DNA of 33,629 bases from Deltaproteobacteria bacterium (GTDB lineage: Bacteria > Desulfobacterota > Desulfuromonadia > Desulfuromonadales > BM103): the NCBI GenBank assembly GCA_024636215.1, contig JAGXHL010000052.1, positions 1 to 33,629 on the forward strand, in the 5' to 3' direction. Each line of letters opens with the position of its first letter. Position 1 is the stretch's first letter. Shown here in pieces: positions 23,120-32,110 of this stretch. Under the pieces are notes generated by a model that saw only the letters and a list, made by a program, of their open reading frames with translations, was not told where the DNA came from and searched no databases. A program made the position numbers and the translations under genes.

Positions 23120-23917
23120 TCATGGCGTTCCGGAAAAGTAGTGTCTGATTGCTGCGATCAATGCTTCAATGGTCGAATGGTCCGGCTCGACAACAACCTC
23201 AAAGCCGAGCTTTTTAGCGGTTGCGCTGGTCAGGGGACCGATCGAGGCGACCGGAATCTGTCTGGCCAGAGTCAGAGCCCCATTGTCCAGCAGGCCTACA
23301 AAGTTCTGCACCGTTGACGAAGCGGTAAAGGTCAGAAGATCCAGACCTCCGGCGAGAGCCTGCTGCAGTTTTTGCGCTGCATCGACGGGGGGTGCGCTGG
23401 CATAGGCCACCGGTGCGATGACTTTTGCGCCGACCGCGGTCAACTCCATCGGGATCAGGTCCCGGGCAAGAGCCGCCTTGGGATAGAGCAGTCGTTTACC
23501 CGGGACCCGGTCCTTAAGGAGTGCGACCACACCTTCGGCACAGTAGTCTGGTGGAATCAGGTCTGCGGTGATGCCACGTTCGGCAAGGGCTTCGGCACTC
23601 TTCGGTCCCACCGCCACCATCTGCATGGCGGACAAATCCTGATGACTGCGACCGTGAACCGCCAGACGATCAAAGAAGGCGTTGACTGCGTTGACCGAGG
23701 TCAGGATCAGGTAGTCGACCTGGTCGAGTCGGGCGATCGCCTGATCGAGTTCCACAAAGGAGTCGGGTGGAACGATCTCGATGGTCGGCACAGCAACGGG
23801 CTCGATGCCGATCTCACGCAGTGCCGTGGTCAGCGCAGCCGCCTGATCATCTGCGCGGGTGATCAGCACGCGCCGCCCTGCCAGGGGGGCGGTGTCAGAC
23901 GTCCTCTTTGTCAACAT
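23120..23917 (-). CDS. hemD: Uroporphyrinogen-III synthase (stand-alone)
   Basis: 265 residues from the ATG at 23917; the frame is open to 23962 but that start would lie far inside hemC. LAGRRVLITRADDQAAAL near the N terminus, YLILTSVNAVNAFFDRL, VAVGPKSAEALAERG and LLTFTASSTVQNF are family blocks; the middle holds two similar alpha/beta halves. It closes the linear hydroxymethylbilane to uroporphyrinogen III. The start overlaps the hemC end by 23 bases and has no good ribosome binding site, so translation is probably coupled. In Geobacter relatives HemD is commonly fused to a CobA methyltransferase; here no CobA domain precedes it. Confidence 0.93.
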   Translation of the reverse strand: MLTKRTSDTAPLAGRRVLITRADDQAAALTTALREIGIEPVAVPTIEIVPPDSFVELDQAIARLDQVDYLILTSVNAVNAFFDRLAVHGRSHQDLSAMQMVAVGPKSAEALAERGITADLIPPDYCAEGVVALLKDRVPGKRLLYPKAALARDLIPMELTAVGAKVIAPVAYASAPPVDAAQKLQQALAGGLDLLTFTASSTVQNFVGLLDNGALTLARQIPVASIGPLTSATAKKLGFEVVVEPDHSTIEALIAAIRHYFSGTP

Positions 23918-24857
23918 TGAACGTCTCGTGCTGGTAGACCTCGTTGAGAATCTTGCCGGCACCCAGGATGAGCAGGTCTTCGCCGAGCGAGACGCCCATC
24001 TTTTCCGCTTCGTGCACGGAGCCGGTGATGACCTTCTTCAAACATTGTACCCCTTCGCAGTCGGCAACGAAACCGGTCAGGGTGAGACTGTCGCCCGACA
24101 CGGTGCCGTGACAGGCGATCGGCACCTGACAGCCCCCTTCGAGGGTTTTCAAAAATGCGCGTTCGGCACGTACGGCCCAATCGGTTTCAGCGTGATTGAA
24201 GAAATCGATCAGCGCGTTGGTCTCGTCATCGTCGATACGGCTCTCAATGCCGAGTGCCCCCTGGCCGATGGCCGGGATCGAAACCTCGACCGGCAGGTAT
24301 TCGCCGATCTGGTTGCTGTAGCCGAGGCGGTGCATGCCTGCCGCTGCCAGGATGATGGCATCGAGGTTTTCATCGGTCAGCTTTTTGATGCGGGTCTGCA
24401 CGTTACCGCGGATATCGACCATCTGCAGGTCGGGGCGAATGTGCAGCAGCTGCGCTTTACGGCGCAAGGCGCTGGTGCCGATACGGGCTTTCTGGGGGAG
24501 ATCTCTCCAGGTTTTTACCCCGGGCCGGAGAATGACGATGTCGCGGCAGTCTTCGCGCTCGGTGATGCAGCGCAATGCCAGACCTGCCGGGAAGATGGTC
24601 GGTACGTCTTTCATCGAATGCACGGCGATATCGATCTCGCCGCGCAGCATCGCTTCTTCAATCTCTTTGACGAAGAGACCCTTGCCGCCAACCATGGCCA
24701 GTGGCACATCGAGGATCTTGTCGCCCTGGGTCTTGATTTTGGTCAGGGTAACTTGCATTTCGGGATAACGTTTTTCCAGTTCGGATTTAACCCACTCTGC
24801 TTGCCAGAGTGCCAGGGCGCTGGCACGAGTGCCGATGCGCATGTGCTGTTTAGCCAT
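23895..24857 (-). CDS. hemC: Hydroxymethylbilane synthase (porphobilinogen deaminase)
   Basis: 320 residues. Polymerises four porphobilinogens. The dipyrromethane cofactor is anchored on C243 in EGGCQVPIACHG; the catalytic Asp is D84 in VHSMKDVPT. IGTSALRRKAQL (127-138) and RGNVQTRIKKL (150-160) form the substrate-binding arginine-rich segments. AAAGGAG stands upstream of the ATG. It lies 13 bases after hemA, and its 3' end overlaps hemD. Confidence 0.97.
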   Translation of the reverse strand: MAKQHMRIGTRASALALWQAEWVKSELEKRYPEMQVTLTKIKTQGDKILDVPLAMVGGKGLFVKEIEEAMLRGEIDIAVHSMKDVPTIFPAGLALRCITEREDCRDIVILRPGVKTWRDLPQKARIGTSALRRKAQLLHIRPDLQMVDIRGNVQTRIKKLTDENLDAIILAAAGMHRLGYSNQIGEYLPVEVSIPAIGQGALGIESRIDDDETNALIDFFNHAETDWAVRAERAFLKTLEGGCQVPIACHGTVSGDSLTLTGFVADCEGVQCLKKVITGSVHEAEKMGVSLGEDLLILGAGKILNEVYQHETFNVDKEDV

Positions 24858-24870
24858 CTATCTAACTCCT

Positions 24871-26187
24871 TTATGCCTGGTCAGGATCGTCCAGGGGTTT
24901 GATTTCTTGATCGCTGTCATGTGGTGCGGGCAGATCGAAAAGGGTGCGTACAGCCTCCACATAGTCCTCGCCGCCCATATCCGTCTGGCTATTCTTGAGA
25001 ATCGCCGTTGGTTTGTGCAGGATTTTGTTGATAATGGCTCCGGCCATCGCTTCGATGCTTTTACGCTGCTTGCCTGTCAGGTCCTTGAGATTGCCAAAGG
25101 TTTTTTCCAGCTCCTGCTGGCGAATCTCTTCGAGCTTGCGACGCAGGGCAATCACCGTCGGTTTGACTTCAAGATTGCCCAGCCATTGGTGAAACTGGCC
25201 AATCTCCTGTTCAATGATCGCCTCAGCTTTACCGGCTTCTTTCTGGCGTTCTTTGAGGTTGGCCTGAACCACACCCTGAAGGTCATCGACATCGTAGAGA
25301 TAGGTGTTGCTGAGGTCGTTGACCTTGGGATCGATATCGCGCGGTACGGCGATGTCGATCAAAAACATTGGTCGGTTCTTGCGGCGTTTCAGCACCTCTT
25401 CCATCTGGCGCTTGCCGAGAATGAAATTCGGTGCGCCCGTGGAGGTCATGACGATGTCAACTTCGGCGAGGTGGTCGACAAAATTGTCGAAAGGCACGGC
25501 TTTGCCGTTGAACTCGGCCGCCAGCTTTTCAGCTCTGGCAAAGGTCCGGTTGGTGACCAGGACCTTTGAAATACCGTTGTTGACAAAATGGCGGGCCGCC
25601 AGTTCGCACATCTCACCGGCACCGATGATCATGACCCCCTTGTTGTCGAGGCGGTCGAAGATTTTGCGCGCCAGTTCTACCGCCGCAAAGGACACCGAGA
25701 CGGCGTTGCTGGCTATCGCGGTTTCGGTGCGAACCCGTTTGGCGACCGAGAAGGCTTTATGTAGGAAGCGATTGAGAATCAGTCCAGCCGTTTTAAACTC
25801 GGCGGCATAGCCGTAGGCGGTTTTGATCTGACCGAGAATCTGCGGCTCGCCCAACACCATGGAGTCAAGGCTTGAGGCCACCCGGAAGAGGTGTCGGATC
25901 GCTTCTTCACCCTGGTAGTCGAAAAGATTGTCGTTGATTTCATCCAGGGGAATTTCGTGGTATTCCGCCAGAAACCTGCGCAAAGCAGCGATGGCTGCAT
26001 CCTGGTCCTTGGTGACGGCACAGAGTTCGACCCGGTTGCAGGTTGAGACGATCAGGCCTTCGGTGATACTGGGCAAGTCGAGCATCTGCCGCAGCGGCCG
26101 CTCCATGGCAGTCGGTGCGAAGGCGAGTTTTTCACGAATTTCAACCGGTGCTGTTTTATGGCTCAGCCCGACAATAACGATATGCAT
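24871..26187 (-). CDS. hemA: Glutamyl-tRNA reductase
   Basis: 438 residues from the ATG at 26187, with GGAGAGGAG just upstream; a longer open frame to 26367 lies in the upstream ccsA and is not used. [20 protein letters not shown] starts the catalytic domain; the nucleophile is C50 in [10 protein letters not shown]. An NADPH-binding domain follows ([18 protein letters not shown]), then the C-terminal dimerisation helices ([13 protein letters not shown]). First enzyme of the C5 route to 5-aminolevulinate and the usual control point. The acidic tail [17 protein letters not shown] is slightly longer than usual. No GltX- or RNA-type regulator was seen in the leader. Confidence 0.97.
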   Translation of the reverse strand: MHIVIVGLSHKTAPVEIREKLAFAPTAMERPLRQMLDLPSITEGLIVSTCNRVELCAVTKDQDAAIAALRRFLAEYHEIPLDEINDNLFDYQGEEAIRHLFRVASSLDSMVLGEPQILGQIKTAYGYAAEFKTAGLILNRFLHKAFSVAKRVRTETAIASNAVSVSFAAVELARKIFDRLDNKGVMIIGAGEMCELAARHFVNNGISKVLVTNRTFARAEKLAAEFNGKAVPFDNFVDHLAEVDIVMTSTGAPNFILGKRQMEEVLKRRKNRPMFLIDIAVPRDIDPKVNDLSNTYLYDVDDLQGVVQANLKERQKEAGKAEAIIEQEIGQFHQWLGNLEVKPTVIALRRKLEEIRQQELEKTFGNLKDLTGKQRKSIEAMAGAIINKILHKPTAILKNSQTDMGGEDYVEAVRTLFDLPAPHDSDQEIKPLDDPDQA

Positions 26188-26209
26188 GGCGTTCTCCTCT
26201 CCGTCTCCG

Positions 26210-27046
26210 TTATTGCCCCGTAAAGTTACGGAAGCTGTGTTCCCCGGAGAGGAACAGGTTGACGCCAAAGAAGGTGAAGAGCAGGAAGCAGAAGCCGATA
26301 ATGGCAAAAATTGCTGCGCGACGACCACGCCAGCCGATGGTGAGTCGGCCATGCAGGAGGGCGGCATACAAAAACCAGGTGATCAGCGCCCAGGTCTCTT
26401 TGGGGTCCCATCGCCAGTAACCACCCCAGGCTGAGTTGGCCCAGATGGCTCCGGAAATAATTCCCATGGTCATAAGCGGGAAACCAAAGGTCAGGCATTT
26501 GTAGTTCATGCTGTCCAGGGTGTCGAGGGAGGGCAGTCGGTAAAAAAGGCCGGAGAACTTTTTGCTTTTCAGCATGCGTTCCTGGAGCAGGTACATGATG
26601 CCCGCGGCGGCAGCAATCGCAAACACCGCATGACCGAGAAAGGCCAGAGTGACGTGCACCGGAAACCACCAGCTGTCGAGCATTGGATTGAGGGCCGGCG
26701 CTTGCGCCGACTCCTTGGTGCCGAGGATCATCATGACCAGGGCAAGAGGCGCGATGAAGGCGCCGAGCATGACCGTGCGATAACGCAGATAGAACAGCAG
26801 ATAGGTGCCGATTAACGCCCAGGCGAAAAACGAGAGTGATTCGTGAAGGCTGGCAACCGGAGTTGCTCCAGTGGCCGCCCAGCGGACACCAATGGTTAGA
26901 CAATGGGTAACGAAGCCGCCGATCAACATCCAGACGGCTGTCTGTCGGAAGCTCTCCCTGCGTGAGATCACGCCGATCAAATAACAGATGGTAGCGACAA
27001 AGTAGATCAGCAGGGTGATTTTGAAGAGCAGCAGATTTGCAGTCAT
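26210..27046 (-). CDS. ccsA: CcsA/HemX-family cytochrome c biogenesis protein
   Basis: 278 residues, eight membrane helices. The haem-handling WWD loop is canonical: [18 protein letters not shown]. Conserved histidines occur in [10 protein letters not shown], in [13 protein letters not shown] and in LLHGRLTIG. It stands 22 bases upstream of hemA, an arrangement frequent in deltaproteobacteria, where the gene is called ccsA or hemX. It may export haem for cytochrome c maturation or modulate glutamyl-tRNA reductase levels. Start at 27046; the ribosome binding site is weak. First gene of the haem operon. Confidence 0.92.
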   Translation of the reverse strand: MTANLLLFKITLLIYFVATICYLIGVISRRESFRQTAVWMLIGGFVTHCLTIGVRWAATGATPVASLHESLSFFAWALIGTYLLFYLRYRTVMLGAFIAPLALVMMILGTKESAQAPALNPMLDSWWFPVHVTLAFLGHAVFAIAAAAGIMYLLQERMLKSKKFSGLFYRLPSLDTLDSMNYKCLTFGFPLMTMGIISGAIWANSAWGGYWRWDPKETWALITWFLYAALLHGRLTIGWRGRRAAIFAIIGFCFLLFTFFGVNLFLSGEHSFRNFTGQ

Positions 27047-27193
27047 GATGAAACGTCTCGAAGACCAGTCCTGGATGCTCAGGCAAGATACTGTTTGCCA
27101 GAAACCCGGATCAGCAAGTTGTTAATCTGTTTAAAAAGTCACCGGCATGAGCCTTTGCCAGGGCCATTTCCTAAAACTTGTCAAAACCTTATA

Positions 27194-27223
27194 AAGATAC
27201 GTTTTTTCACACTTGGCTGTCAA
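27194..27223 (-). promoter_or_regulatory. Candidate promoter of the ccsA-hem operon
   Basis: On the minus strand TTGACA (27218-27223) and TATCTT (27194-27199) are 18 bases apart, about 150 bases ahead of the ccsA start. A second TTGACA lies closer. The rest of the 361-base gap (27047-27407) holds the palindromic repeat at 27335-27384 and no gene. Confidence 0.4.
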
Positions 27224-27334
27224 TTTTCTTGTTGATAAAAGCCTGAGGTTTTAAGGTTTTTGGCGCTGCGGTGAGAAAATTCTCAATTCAGATGTCATAG
27301 AGACATCTCCTTGCCTCGACGAAAAATTCCTCGT

Positions 27335-27384
27335 TTCCAGATCGAAAACTTCATCGTGCCCGTCCGAGTTTTCGGATAGGCACT
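27335..27384. repeat. Palindromic repeat with TTCCAGATCGAAAACT head, copy 2
   Basis: Identical 16-base head to copy 1 (5112-5162), followed by the imperfect hairpin GTGCCCGTCCG / CGGATAGGCAC. It lies between the SIS gene end and the hem operon promoter. Confidence 0.7.
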
Positions 27385-27407
27385 CGTTAAACTTGTGAAC
27401 CTCATGT

Positions 27408-27983
27408 TCAGATGCCGAAAAGCTCGCCCTCAACCAGAGCACAGAGCAGATTGCCAATAAAGAGGCTGCTCTCCAGAAGCCGCGGCAATGAATCGCTGGG
27501 CAGAGCAAGGCTGGTGTCAGGCAGGAAATCAGCGATCTCGGCCTGTTCGCTGGCAATCAATATGGTGCGACAACCCAACTGCCGGGCGGTGTTCAAGGCT
27601 TCGCGGTCTGCCTGGCTCAGATTGCTGCCTGCCAGAACCAGCACCGTGTCCTGGTTGGTGGCAAGGGCCCGTAGTTGACGGCTGAAGAGTTGACTGCCCT
27701 GGTCATCACCGGCCAGAAATGTTGCCAGTCCGGCATCGTTGGTTAAGGAAATTGCCGGCAGGGCCGGCCGTTCCAGGGTCTGTCTGTGCAAAAAGGACTG
27801 ACCAATGATTCCAGCGATCGCGCCGAAGGGTCCGCTGCCGATAAGGAAGAGTCGCCCGCCCCGGTGGAAGGTCGCCACCAGGTGTTCGGCAAGATTGTTC
27901 AAAAGAGGTTTCTGGGTGAGCAGAAAAGGGTCGAGCAGGCCAATCTGCTGCATGACCGCTGCATTGATTTTATCCTGAGTCAT
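27408..27983 (-). CDS. SIS-domain protein (GmhA/DiaA-like), likely without isomerase His
   Basis: 191 residues. Sugar-isomerase fold: LFLIGSGPFGAIAGIIGQ near residues 45-62 for phosphosugar binding, DTVLVLAGSNLSQADREAL in the middle, and LESSLFIGNLLCALVEGELF at the end. Length and layout fit the GmhA/DiaA branch. GmhA phosphoheptose isomerases use a Glu near residue 65 and a His in the last helix; in that helix this protein has Ser and Asn at the two His positions. A binding or regulatory role is therefore more likely than sedoheptulose 7-phosphate isomerisation. Monocistronic; no lipopolysaccharide genes nearby. Confidence 0.8.
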   Translation of the reverse strand: MTQDKINAAVMQQIGLLDPFLLTQKPLLNNLAEHLVATFHRGGRLFLIGSGPFGAIAGIIGQSFLHRQTLERPALPAISLTNDAGLATFLAGDDQGSQLFSRQLRALATNQDTVLVLAGSNLSQADREALNTARQLGCRTILIASEQAEIADFLPDTSLALPSDSLPRLLESSLFIGNLLCALVEGELFGI

Positions 27984-28075
27984 AGCTGCCTCGTCAGATG
28001 ATTTGCGGCCATCTTAGGGGGAGGCCTGTGAAGTGTCAAGATCTGCCCACTTTCAATCCCGTGTATGATAATCCC

Positions 28076-28103
28076 TTGATTTTTTATGCAGGTCGATTAT
28101 TAT
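28076..28103 (+). promoter_or_regulatory. Candidate promoter of the thioredoxin gene
   Basis: TTGATT (28076-28081) and TATTAT (28098-28103) with 16 bases between them, 46 bases ahead of the start codon. Confidence 0.45.
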
Positions 28104-28149
28104 GAAACCTGAATGTTTTAAAGTCCCAATCCAATAAGGAGAATATCTT

Positions 28150-28479
28150 ATGTCCAGTGATAAAGTCATCCATGTAACGGATGATTCTTTTGAGAGTGAA
28201 GTCAAACAATCCTCGGTTCCCGTACTCGTCGATTTCTGGGCTTCCTGGTGTGCACCCTGCAAAGCGATCAGCCCTCTTGTCGACCAGGTCGCTGAAACCT
28301 TTGACGGCCAGGTCAAAATCTGCAAGCTGAACGTTGATGAGAATCCTGCCACGCCGGGACAATTCGGCGTAAGGGGGATTCCGACGCTGATCCTTTTCAA
28401 AGACGGCGAGGCTTTTGATCAGGTTGTCGGCGCCGTGCCCAAGAACCAGCTGGAAGAGTTGCTGAAGAAGGCGTTGTAA
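28150..28479 (+). CDS. trxA: Thioredoxin
   Basis: 109 residues, AAGGAG upstream of the ATG. Classic thioredoxin fold with VDFWASWCAPCKAISP; active-site cysteines are C34 and C37. The first X of the CxxC is Ala rather than the common Gly (WCGPC), a variant often seen in anaerobes. The cis-Pro loop GIPTLILFKDGE is intact. Cytoplasmic dithiol reductase. Single gene with promoter and terminator. Confidence 0.96.
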   Translation: MSSDKVIHVTDDSFESEVKQSSVPVLVDFWASWCAPCKAISPLVDQVAETFDGQVKICKLNVDENPATPGQFGVRGIPTLILFKDGEAFDQVVGAVPKNQLEELLKKAL

Positions 28480-28502
28480 TAAAACCTTCTCGACTCTGAA
28501 AA

Positions 28503-28542
28503 AAGACAAAAGGCCTGGCAGAAACGCCGGGCCTTTTGTCTT
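28503..28542. terminator. Bidirectional terminator between trxA and darP
   Basis: A 17-position stem, 28503-28519 with 28526-28542, has one mismatch (T opposite G) and a six-base loop. The rightward T residues are mixed (CCTTTTGTCTT). It separates the converging thioredoxin and darP genes. Confidence 0.85.
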
Positions 28543-28557
28543 CGGACAGCGTGGTTT

Positions 28558-29076
28558 CTAGACCTCTGTTGCCTCGGTGGCGTTACGCAGTCGCCGGAAA
28601 ATTTCCCGAGCCGCTTTTTTGTCATTGTGCTCGTGAACCGAACTGGCTAAACGGGCCAGTTTGCTGTCATCCAGGTGCGGATAGAGAGCACGCACCTCGC
28701 CCAGAGCCGCTTCGCATGTTGCTTTAGCGCAGAGCCTGTCACGCAAGGCTTCGAGATGATGGAAGTCGAGAGTTTCCCGACGCTGAACGACCGCCTGCCC
28801 GTCGAGGGCGGTTTCGAGCGCCAGTCGTTGTTCTTCGTGGCCGCGCAAAATTGCCGCCAAATGCTTGATCTGTCGTTTGCGGGAGCTGTGCCCGCGGGTG
28901 TTGCGGGCCAGTTCAATCTCTTTACTCAGTTCCGGGGTTTTCGGCAGTTTGCCAAGTTCTGAGTCGCTGATCTCTGCCAGGCGCTGGGCCAGCTCTTCAA
29001 TGGCCTTGGCCTCGCGTTTTTTTGCGCTGCGACCACGGCCCTCGGAACGGATTTCCTCTTCTTCATGTCTTTGCAT
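28558..29076 (-). CDS. darP: DarP/YjgA-family 50S assembly factor (DUF615)
   Basis: 172 residues, highly charged and helical. GRSAKKREAKAIEELAQRLAE opens the family region, with SDSELGKLPKTPELSKEIELAR after it, and RKRQIKHLAAILRG as the conserved basic patch. DarP (YjgA) binds late pre-50S ribosomal particles in E. coli. The ATG overlaps the dtd stop (TGATG). It ends the minus-strand operon HAD-nfo-dtd-darP. Confidence 0.88.
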   Translation of the reverse strand: MQRHEEEEIRSEGRGRSAKKREAKAIEELAQRLAEISDSELGKLPKTPELSKEIELARNTRGHSSRKRQIKHLAAILRGHEEQRLALETALDGQAVVQRRETLDFHHLEALRDRLCAKATCEAALGEVRALYPHLDDSKLARLASSVHEHNDKKAAREIFRRLRNATEATEV

Positions 29077-29525
29077 CAGAATTGCTTTCGGCTGTCGAGC
29101 AGCAGGGTCACGGGGCCATCATTGACCAGGGCCACCTGCATGTCGGCCCTGAACACTCCGGTGGCGACATGAATCCCTCGGTGACGCAGGGCGGCAACAT
29201 ATTCTTCATAAAGCTGGTCTGCGCGTTCGGGTGATGCGGCGTCTGTAAAGCCCGGTCGGCGACCTTTGCGGCAATCGCCGAGCAGGGTGAATTGAGAGAC
29301 CACCAGGATGTCACCGTCGATATCCGCCACTGAGCGATTCATCTTGCCGGCATCATCTTCAAAAATACGCAGGCCCAAGGTTTTCTCGGCAAGGGAGACC
29401 GCTTCCTGAGAGGTGTCTCCCCGGGCCACCCCGAGCAGCACCATCAGTCCCCTGGAAATGGAGCCAACCTTTTGCTGATCGACGCTGACAGAGGCTTCAC
29501 TCACTCTCTGAATGACGGCTCTCAC
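29076..29525 (-). CDS. dtd: D-aminoacyl-tRNA deacylase
   Basis: 149 residues from a GTG that overlaps the nfo stop (GTGA). [16 protein letters not shown] starts the protein; the two catalytic loops are [15 protein letters not shown] near residue 77 and the Gly-cisPro loop [12 protein letters not shown] near the end. It removes D-amino acids, and glycine mischarged on tRNA-Ala. Cytoplasmic dimer. Coupled to darP downstream. Confidence 0.96.
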   Translation of the reverse strand: MRAVIQRVSEASVSVDQQKVGSISRGLMVLLGVARGDTSQEAVSLAEKTLGLRIFEDDAGKMNRSVADIDGDILVVSQFTLLGDCRKGRRPGFTDAASPERADQLYEEYVAALRHRGIHVATGVFRADMQVALVNDGPVTLLLDSRKQF

Positions 29526-30376
29526 AGACTTTCTCCTGCCAGTTTGCGCAGCAGCGCCAAATTAACCCGATCCATGTCACCGTCATCCCCTTTCGGTGTT
29601 TCCAGAAGCATGGGAACCTCGGCGAAACGCTGGTCCTGCATCAGGCTGGCAAAGCCTGTCTCGCCAATGCTGCCCTGGCCGATATGAGTATGGCGGTCAA
29701 CTTTGCTGCCACAGGGTTTCACACAGTCGTTGAGATGAAAGGCCTTGATCTGCTCGAGACCAACCAGTCGATCAAATTCAGCCATGACCTCCGTGTAACT
29801 CTCTCTGCTGGAGAGATCGTAGCCTGCGCTGTGAGCGTGGCAGGTGTCGAAACAGATGCCGAAGCGCTTCTCATCAAAGCCGTCCAGCAGTTTTGCCAGG
29901 TGGGCAAAGTCGCCGCCGAGATATGTGCCCTGTCCCGCGGTGTTCTCCAGCAGCAGACGAACCTCCGGTGGGGTCTCGGGCAGGATCTCGTCAAAGGCTT
30001 GACGAATTCTGTCGAGGCCGCTTGCCTCGCCGCTGTCCAGATGTGCGCCGGGGTGGATGACCAGGCCTGTGACGCCGAGTTGGCCACAACGCTGCAGTTC
30101 GTCTTTTAACGCGGCTTTTGATTTGTCCCAGACGTCATCTTTTGGCGAAGCCAGGTTGATCAGGTAGGCATCGTGGGCGATAACCGGGCCGATGCCGCTT
30201 TTCTGCCAGGCCTGCGCAAAAGCTGCCGCCTCGTCGTTTGAGATCGGTTTGGCTTGCCAGCGGTTGGCGTTCTTGGTGAAAATCTGCAGCGCGGTACAGT
30301 CGCTTGCCAGGCCGCGTGCAAAAGCTTTGTCCAGTCCACCGGCAATGGATACATGAGCGCCGAGCAAACGAGTCAT
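29522..30376 (-). CDS. nfo: Endonuclease IV (AP endonuclease)
   Basis: 284 residues, usual length. [14 protein letters not shown] begins the TIM barrel; zinc-ligand segments are [63 protein letters not shown] and [10 protein letters not shown]. It incises DNA 5' to abasic sites in base excision repair. The ATG overlaps the stop of the HAD gene (ATGA). Confidence 0.97.
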   Translation of the reverse strand: MTRLLGAHVSIAGGLDKAFARGLASDCTALQIFTKNANRWQAKPISNDEAAAFAQAWQKSGIGPVIAHDAYLINLASPKDDVWDKSKAALKDELQRCGQLGVTGLVIHPGAHLDSGEASGLDRIRQAFDEILPETPPEVRLLLENTAGQGTYLGGDFAHLAKLLDGFDEKRFGICFDTCHAHSAGYDLSSRESYTEVMAEFDRLVGLEQIKAFHLNDCVKPCGSKVDRHTHIGQGSIGETGFASLMQDQRFAEVPMLLETPKGDDGDMDRVNLALLRKLAGESL

Positions 30377-31011
30377 GATGCTTTATTCCAGAAGCCCAGT
30401 CCGCTAGGCACCTGATGGGCATAATCGAGATGGACGTCAACGAAATCGGGAGTTTGCCCTGTGCCGACCAGGATGGTCCCCATGCCGAGTTTCTTCGCTG
30501 TTTGCAGGTTGTCACGCGAGTCTTCGATCATGACGCAACGCTCCGCAGAGACGGCCAATTCGGCGAGCACCGCGTGGTAGGGTTCAGGGAAGGGTTTCGG
30601 TTGGTAGCCAGCGACCCGGATGTCGTAAATTTTTTCAAACATATCTTCGATGCCGAGGGCTGAGAGGACCCGACCGGCGTGGCAGACCGAACCATTGGTG
30701 AAGACCGCCTTGCGTTGAGGCAGTTGCTCCAGGCCTTCGCGCAGGAGAAGATCGGGCGCGAGCCGTGAAGTGACGTCGATGTCGTGGACGTAAAGCAAAT
30801 AATCCTCAGGATCTACCGCATGATGGCGGATCAGACCCTGCAGGGTGACACCATAAAGGCGCCAGTAGTCGCGACGCATGGCATCAACTTCCGGTGCCGG
30901 AATGCCGACGATCTCAGTCATGTAGCGGTTAATGCGTACATCGATGAGATTAAAAAGGTGTTTCTCGGCAGGGTAAAGGGTGTTGTCGAGATCGAATATC
31001 AGAACGTCCAT
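30373..31011 (-). CDS. HAD-superfamily hydrolase, pyrimidine 5'-nucleotidase type
   Basis: 212 residues. Nucleophile motif FDLDNTLYP (D7 and D9), then FTNGS (motif II), the Lys of GYQPKPFPEPY (motif III) and MIEDSRDNLQTAK (motif IV). Cap region LFNLIDVRINRYM matches the SDT1-like pyrimidine 5'-nucleotidase group, which dephosphorylates nucleoside monophosphates. First gene of the operon that continues with nfo, dtd and darP. No strong ribosome binding site ahead of the ATG. Confidence 0.88.
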   Translation of the reverse strand: MDVLIFDLDNTLYPAEKHLFNLIDVRINRYMTEIVGIPAPEVDAMRRDYWRLYGVTLQGLIRHHAVDPEDYLLYVHDIDVTSRLAPDLLLREGLEQLPQRKAVFTNGSVCHAGRVLSALGIEDMFEKIYDIRVAGYQPKPFPEPYHAVLAELAVSAERCVMIEDSRDNLQTAKKLGMGTILVGTGQTPDFVDVHLDYAHQVPSGLGFWNKAS

Positions 31012-31090
31012 AATTGTTGTTTAACCACGCAGACTACCAAGAGCAGAAAGAGGCTTATAAAAATTCGGCAAAGTTTCGAGTGTGCTGTAT

Positions 31091-31132
31091 TTCCAGATCG
31101 AAAACTTCACTATTCCATCCGGAGTTTCCAGA
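31091..31132. repeat. Palindromic repeat with TTCCAGATCGAAAACT head, degenerate copy 3
   Basis: Shares the 16-base head and CCATCCGGAGTTTCC with copies 1 and 2, but the right arm of the hairpin has decayed. It lies in the 127-base gap between dapF and the HAD gene and reaches almost to the dapF stop. Confidence 0.6.
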
Positions 31133-31138
31133 GAGACC

Positions 31139-31978
31139 CTATCTGGGAATGTATTCTCCACTAAACACTTCCACGGCAGGGCCGGTCATGAAGACCTCAT
31201 TTTTACCGTCCCATTCCATTTCCAGGTCGCCGCCGGTCAAGTGGTTTAGCAGCTTGCCTTCGGTTCGTCCGGTCAGCACACCGGCGACCGTCACGGCTGA
31301 AGAACCGGTGCCGCAGGCCAGGGTCTCGCCTGCGCCGCGTTCCCAGGTGCGTTGGCGAACTTCGTTGGGGGAGAGGACTTCGACAAATTCGACGTTGATG
31401 CGACGAGGGAAGAGTTCGTGGTTTTCAATCGCATAGCCGTAGCGTTTGACCGGAAAGTCGGTAAGGTCGTCAACGTAGATGACGCAGTGCGGGTTGCCCA
31501 TGGAGACGCAGGTGATCTCAAAAGTGCGATCAAGAACCTCCAACTCCATGTTAATCACCTGTTCATGGGCAGCACCGACCATTGGCAGGTCGCCGCGCGT
31601 TAAACGCGGTGGGCCCATGTTGACCCGGACCTTGTCGATGTGTTCATGCTGGTTCGGATACATGGTCAGCGGCAGGATGCCGGCCCCGGTTTCAATCTTG
31701 ATCTCGGTTCGGTCCACCAGGCCGTGGTCAAAGGCATACTTTGCCACACAACGGACGCCGTTGCCGCACATCTCTGCTTCACTGCCGTCAGAGTTGAAGA
31801 TGCGCATTTTCACGTCAGCTCGCTTCGAAGACTCAATCAGGATCAGTCCGTCGCCGCCCACACCGAAATGCCGGTCGCTGATTTCCCGCGCCAGCTTCTC
31901 CGGGTCTGCGATGTTTTGCCTGAAGCAATCCACGTAGATGTAGTCGTTGCCGGCACCGTGCATTTTGACGAATTTCAT
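31139..31978 (-). CDS. dapF: Diaminopimelate epimerase
   Basis: 279 residues. Interconverts LL- and meso-diaminopimelate for lysine and peptidoglycan synthesis. The two catalytic cysteines are C71 in EMCGNGVRCVAKYA and C222 in LACGTGSSAVTVAG. KMHGAGNDYIYVD opens the first domain. AGAGGA stands ahead of the ATG. Divergent from the tautomerase gene. The downstream HAD gene may be cotranscribed through the 127-base gap. Confidence 0.97.
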   Translation of the reverse strand: MKFVKMHGAGNDYIYVDCFRQNIADPEKLAREISDRHFGVGGDGLILIESSKRADVKMRIFNSDGSEAEMCGNGVRCVAKYAFDHGLVDRTEIKIETGAGILPLTMYPNQHEHIDKVRVNMGPPRLTRGDLPMVGAAHEQVINMELEVLDRTFEITCVSMGNPHCVIYVDDLTDFPVKRYGYAIENHELFPRRINVEFVEVLSPNEVRQRTWERGAGETLACGTGSSAVTVAGVLTGRTEGKLLNHLTGGDLEMEWDGKNEVFMTGPAVEVFSGEYIPR

Positions 31979-32110
31979 GATTGTCCTCTATCCTGTGAAT
32001 GAAGTTCGAAAAACCATTATAGGGGGAAAGGGGTGCCTCCACAACCGTCCATTGCTGATCGGCATCGTCTCTGCTAAGATTAATCGAAAGAGAGCTTTGA
32101 GGAGGAAACC

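Noticed and set aside
26226..27086. 286-codon frame on the same strand as ccsA in another phase
   Set aside because: Overlaps the whole of ccsA, which has eight helices and the WWD loop; the alternative is His/Arg-rich with no motif.
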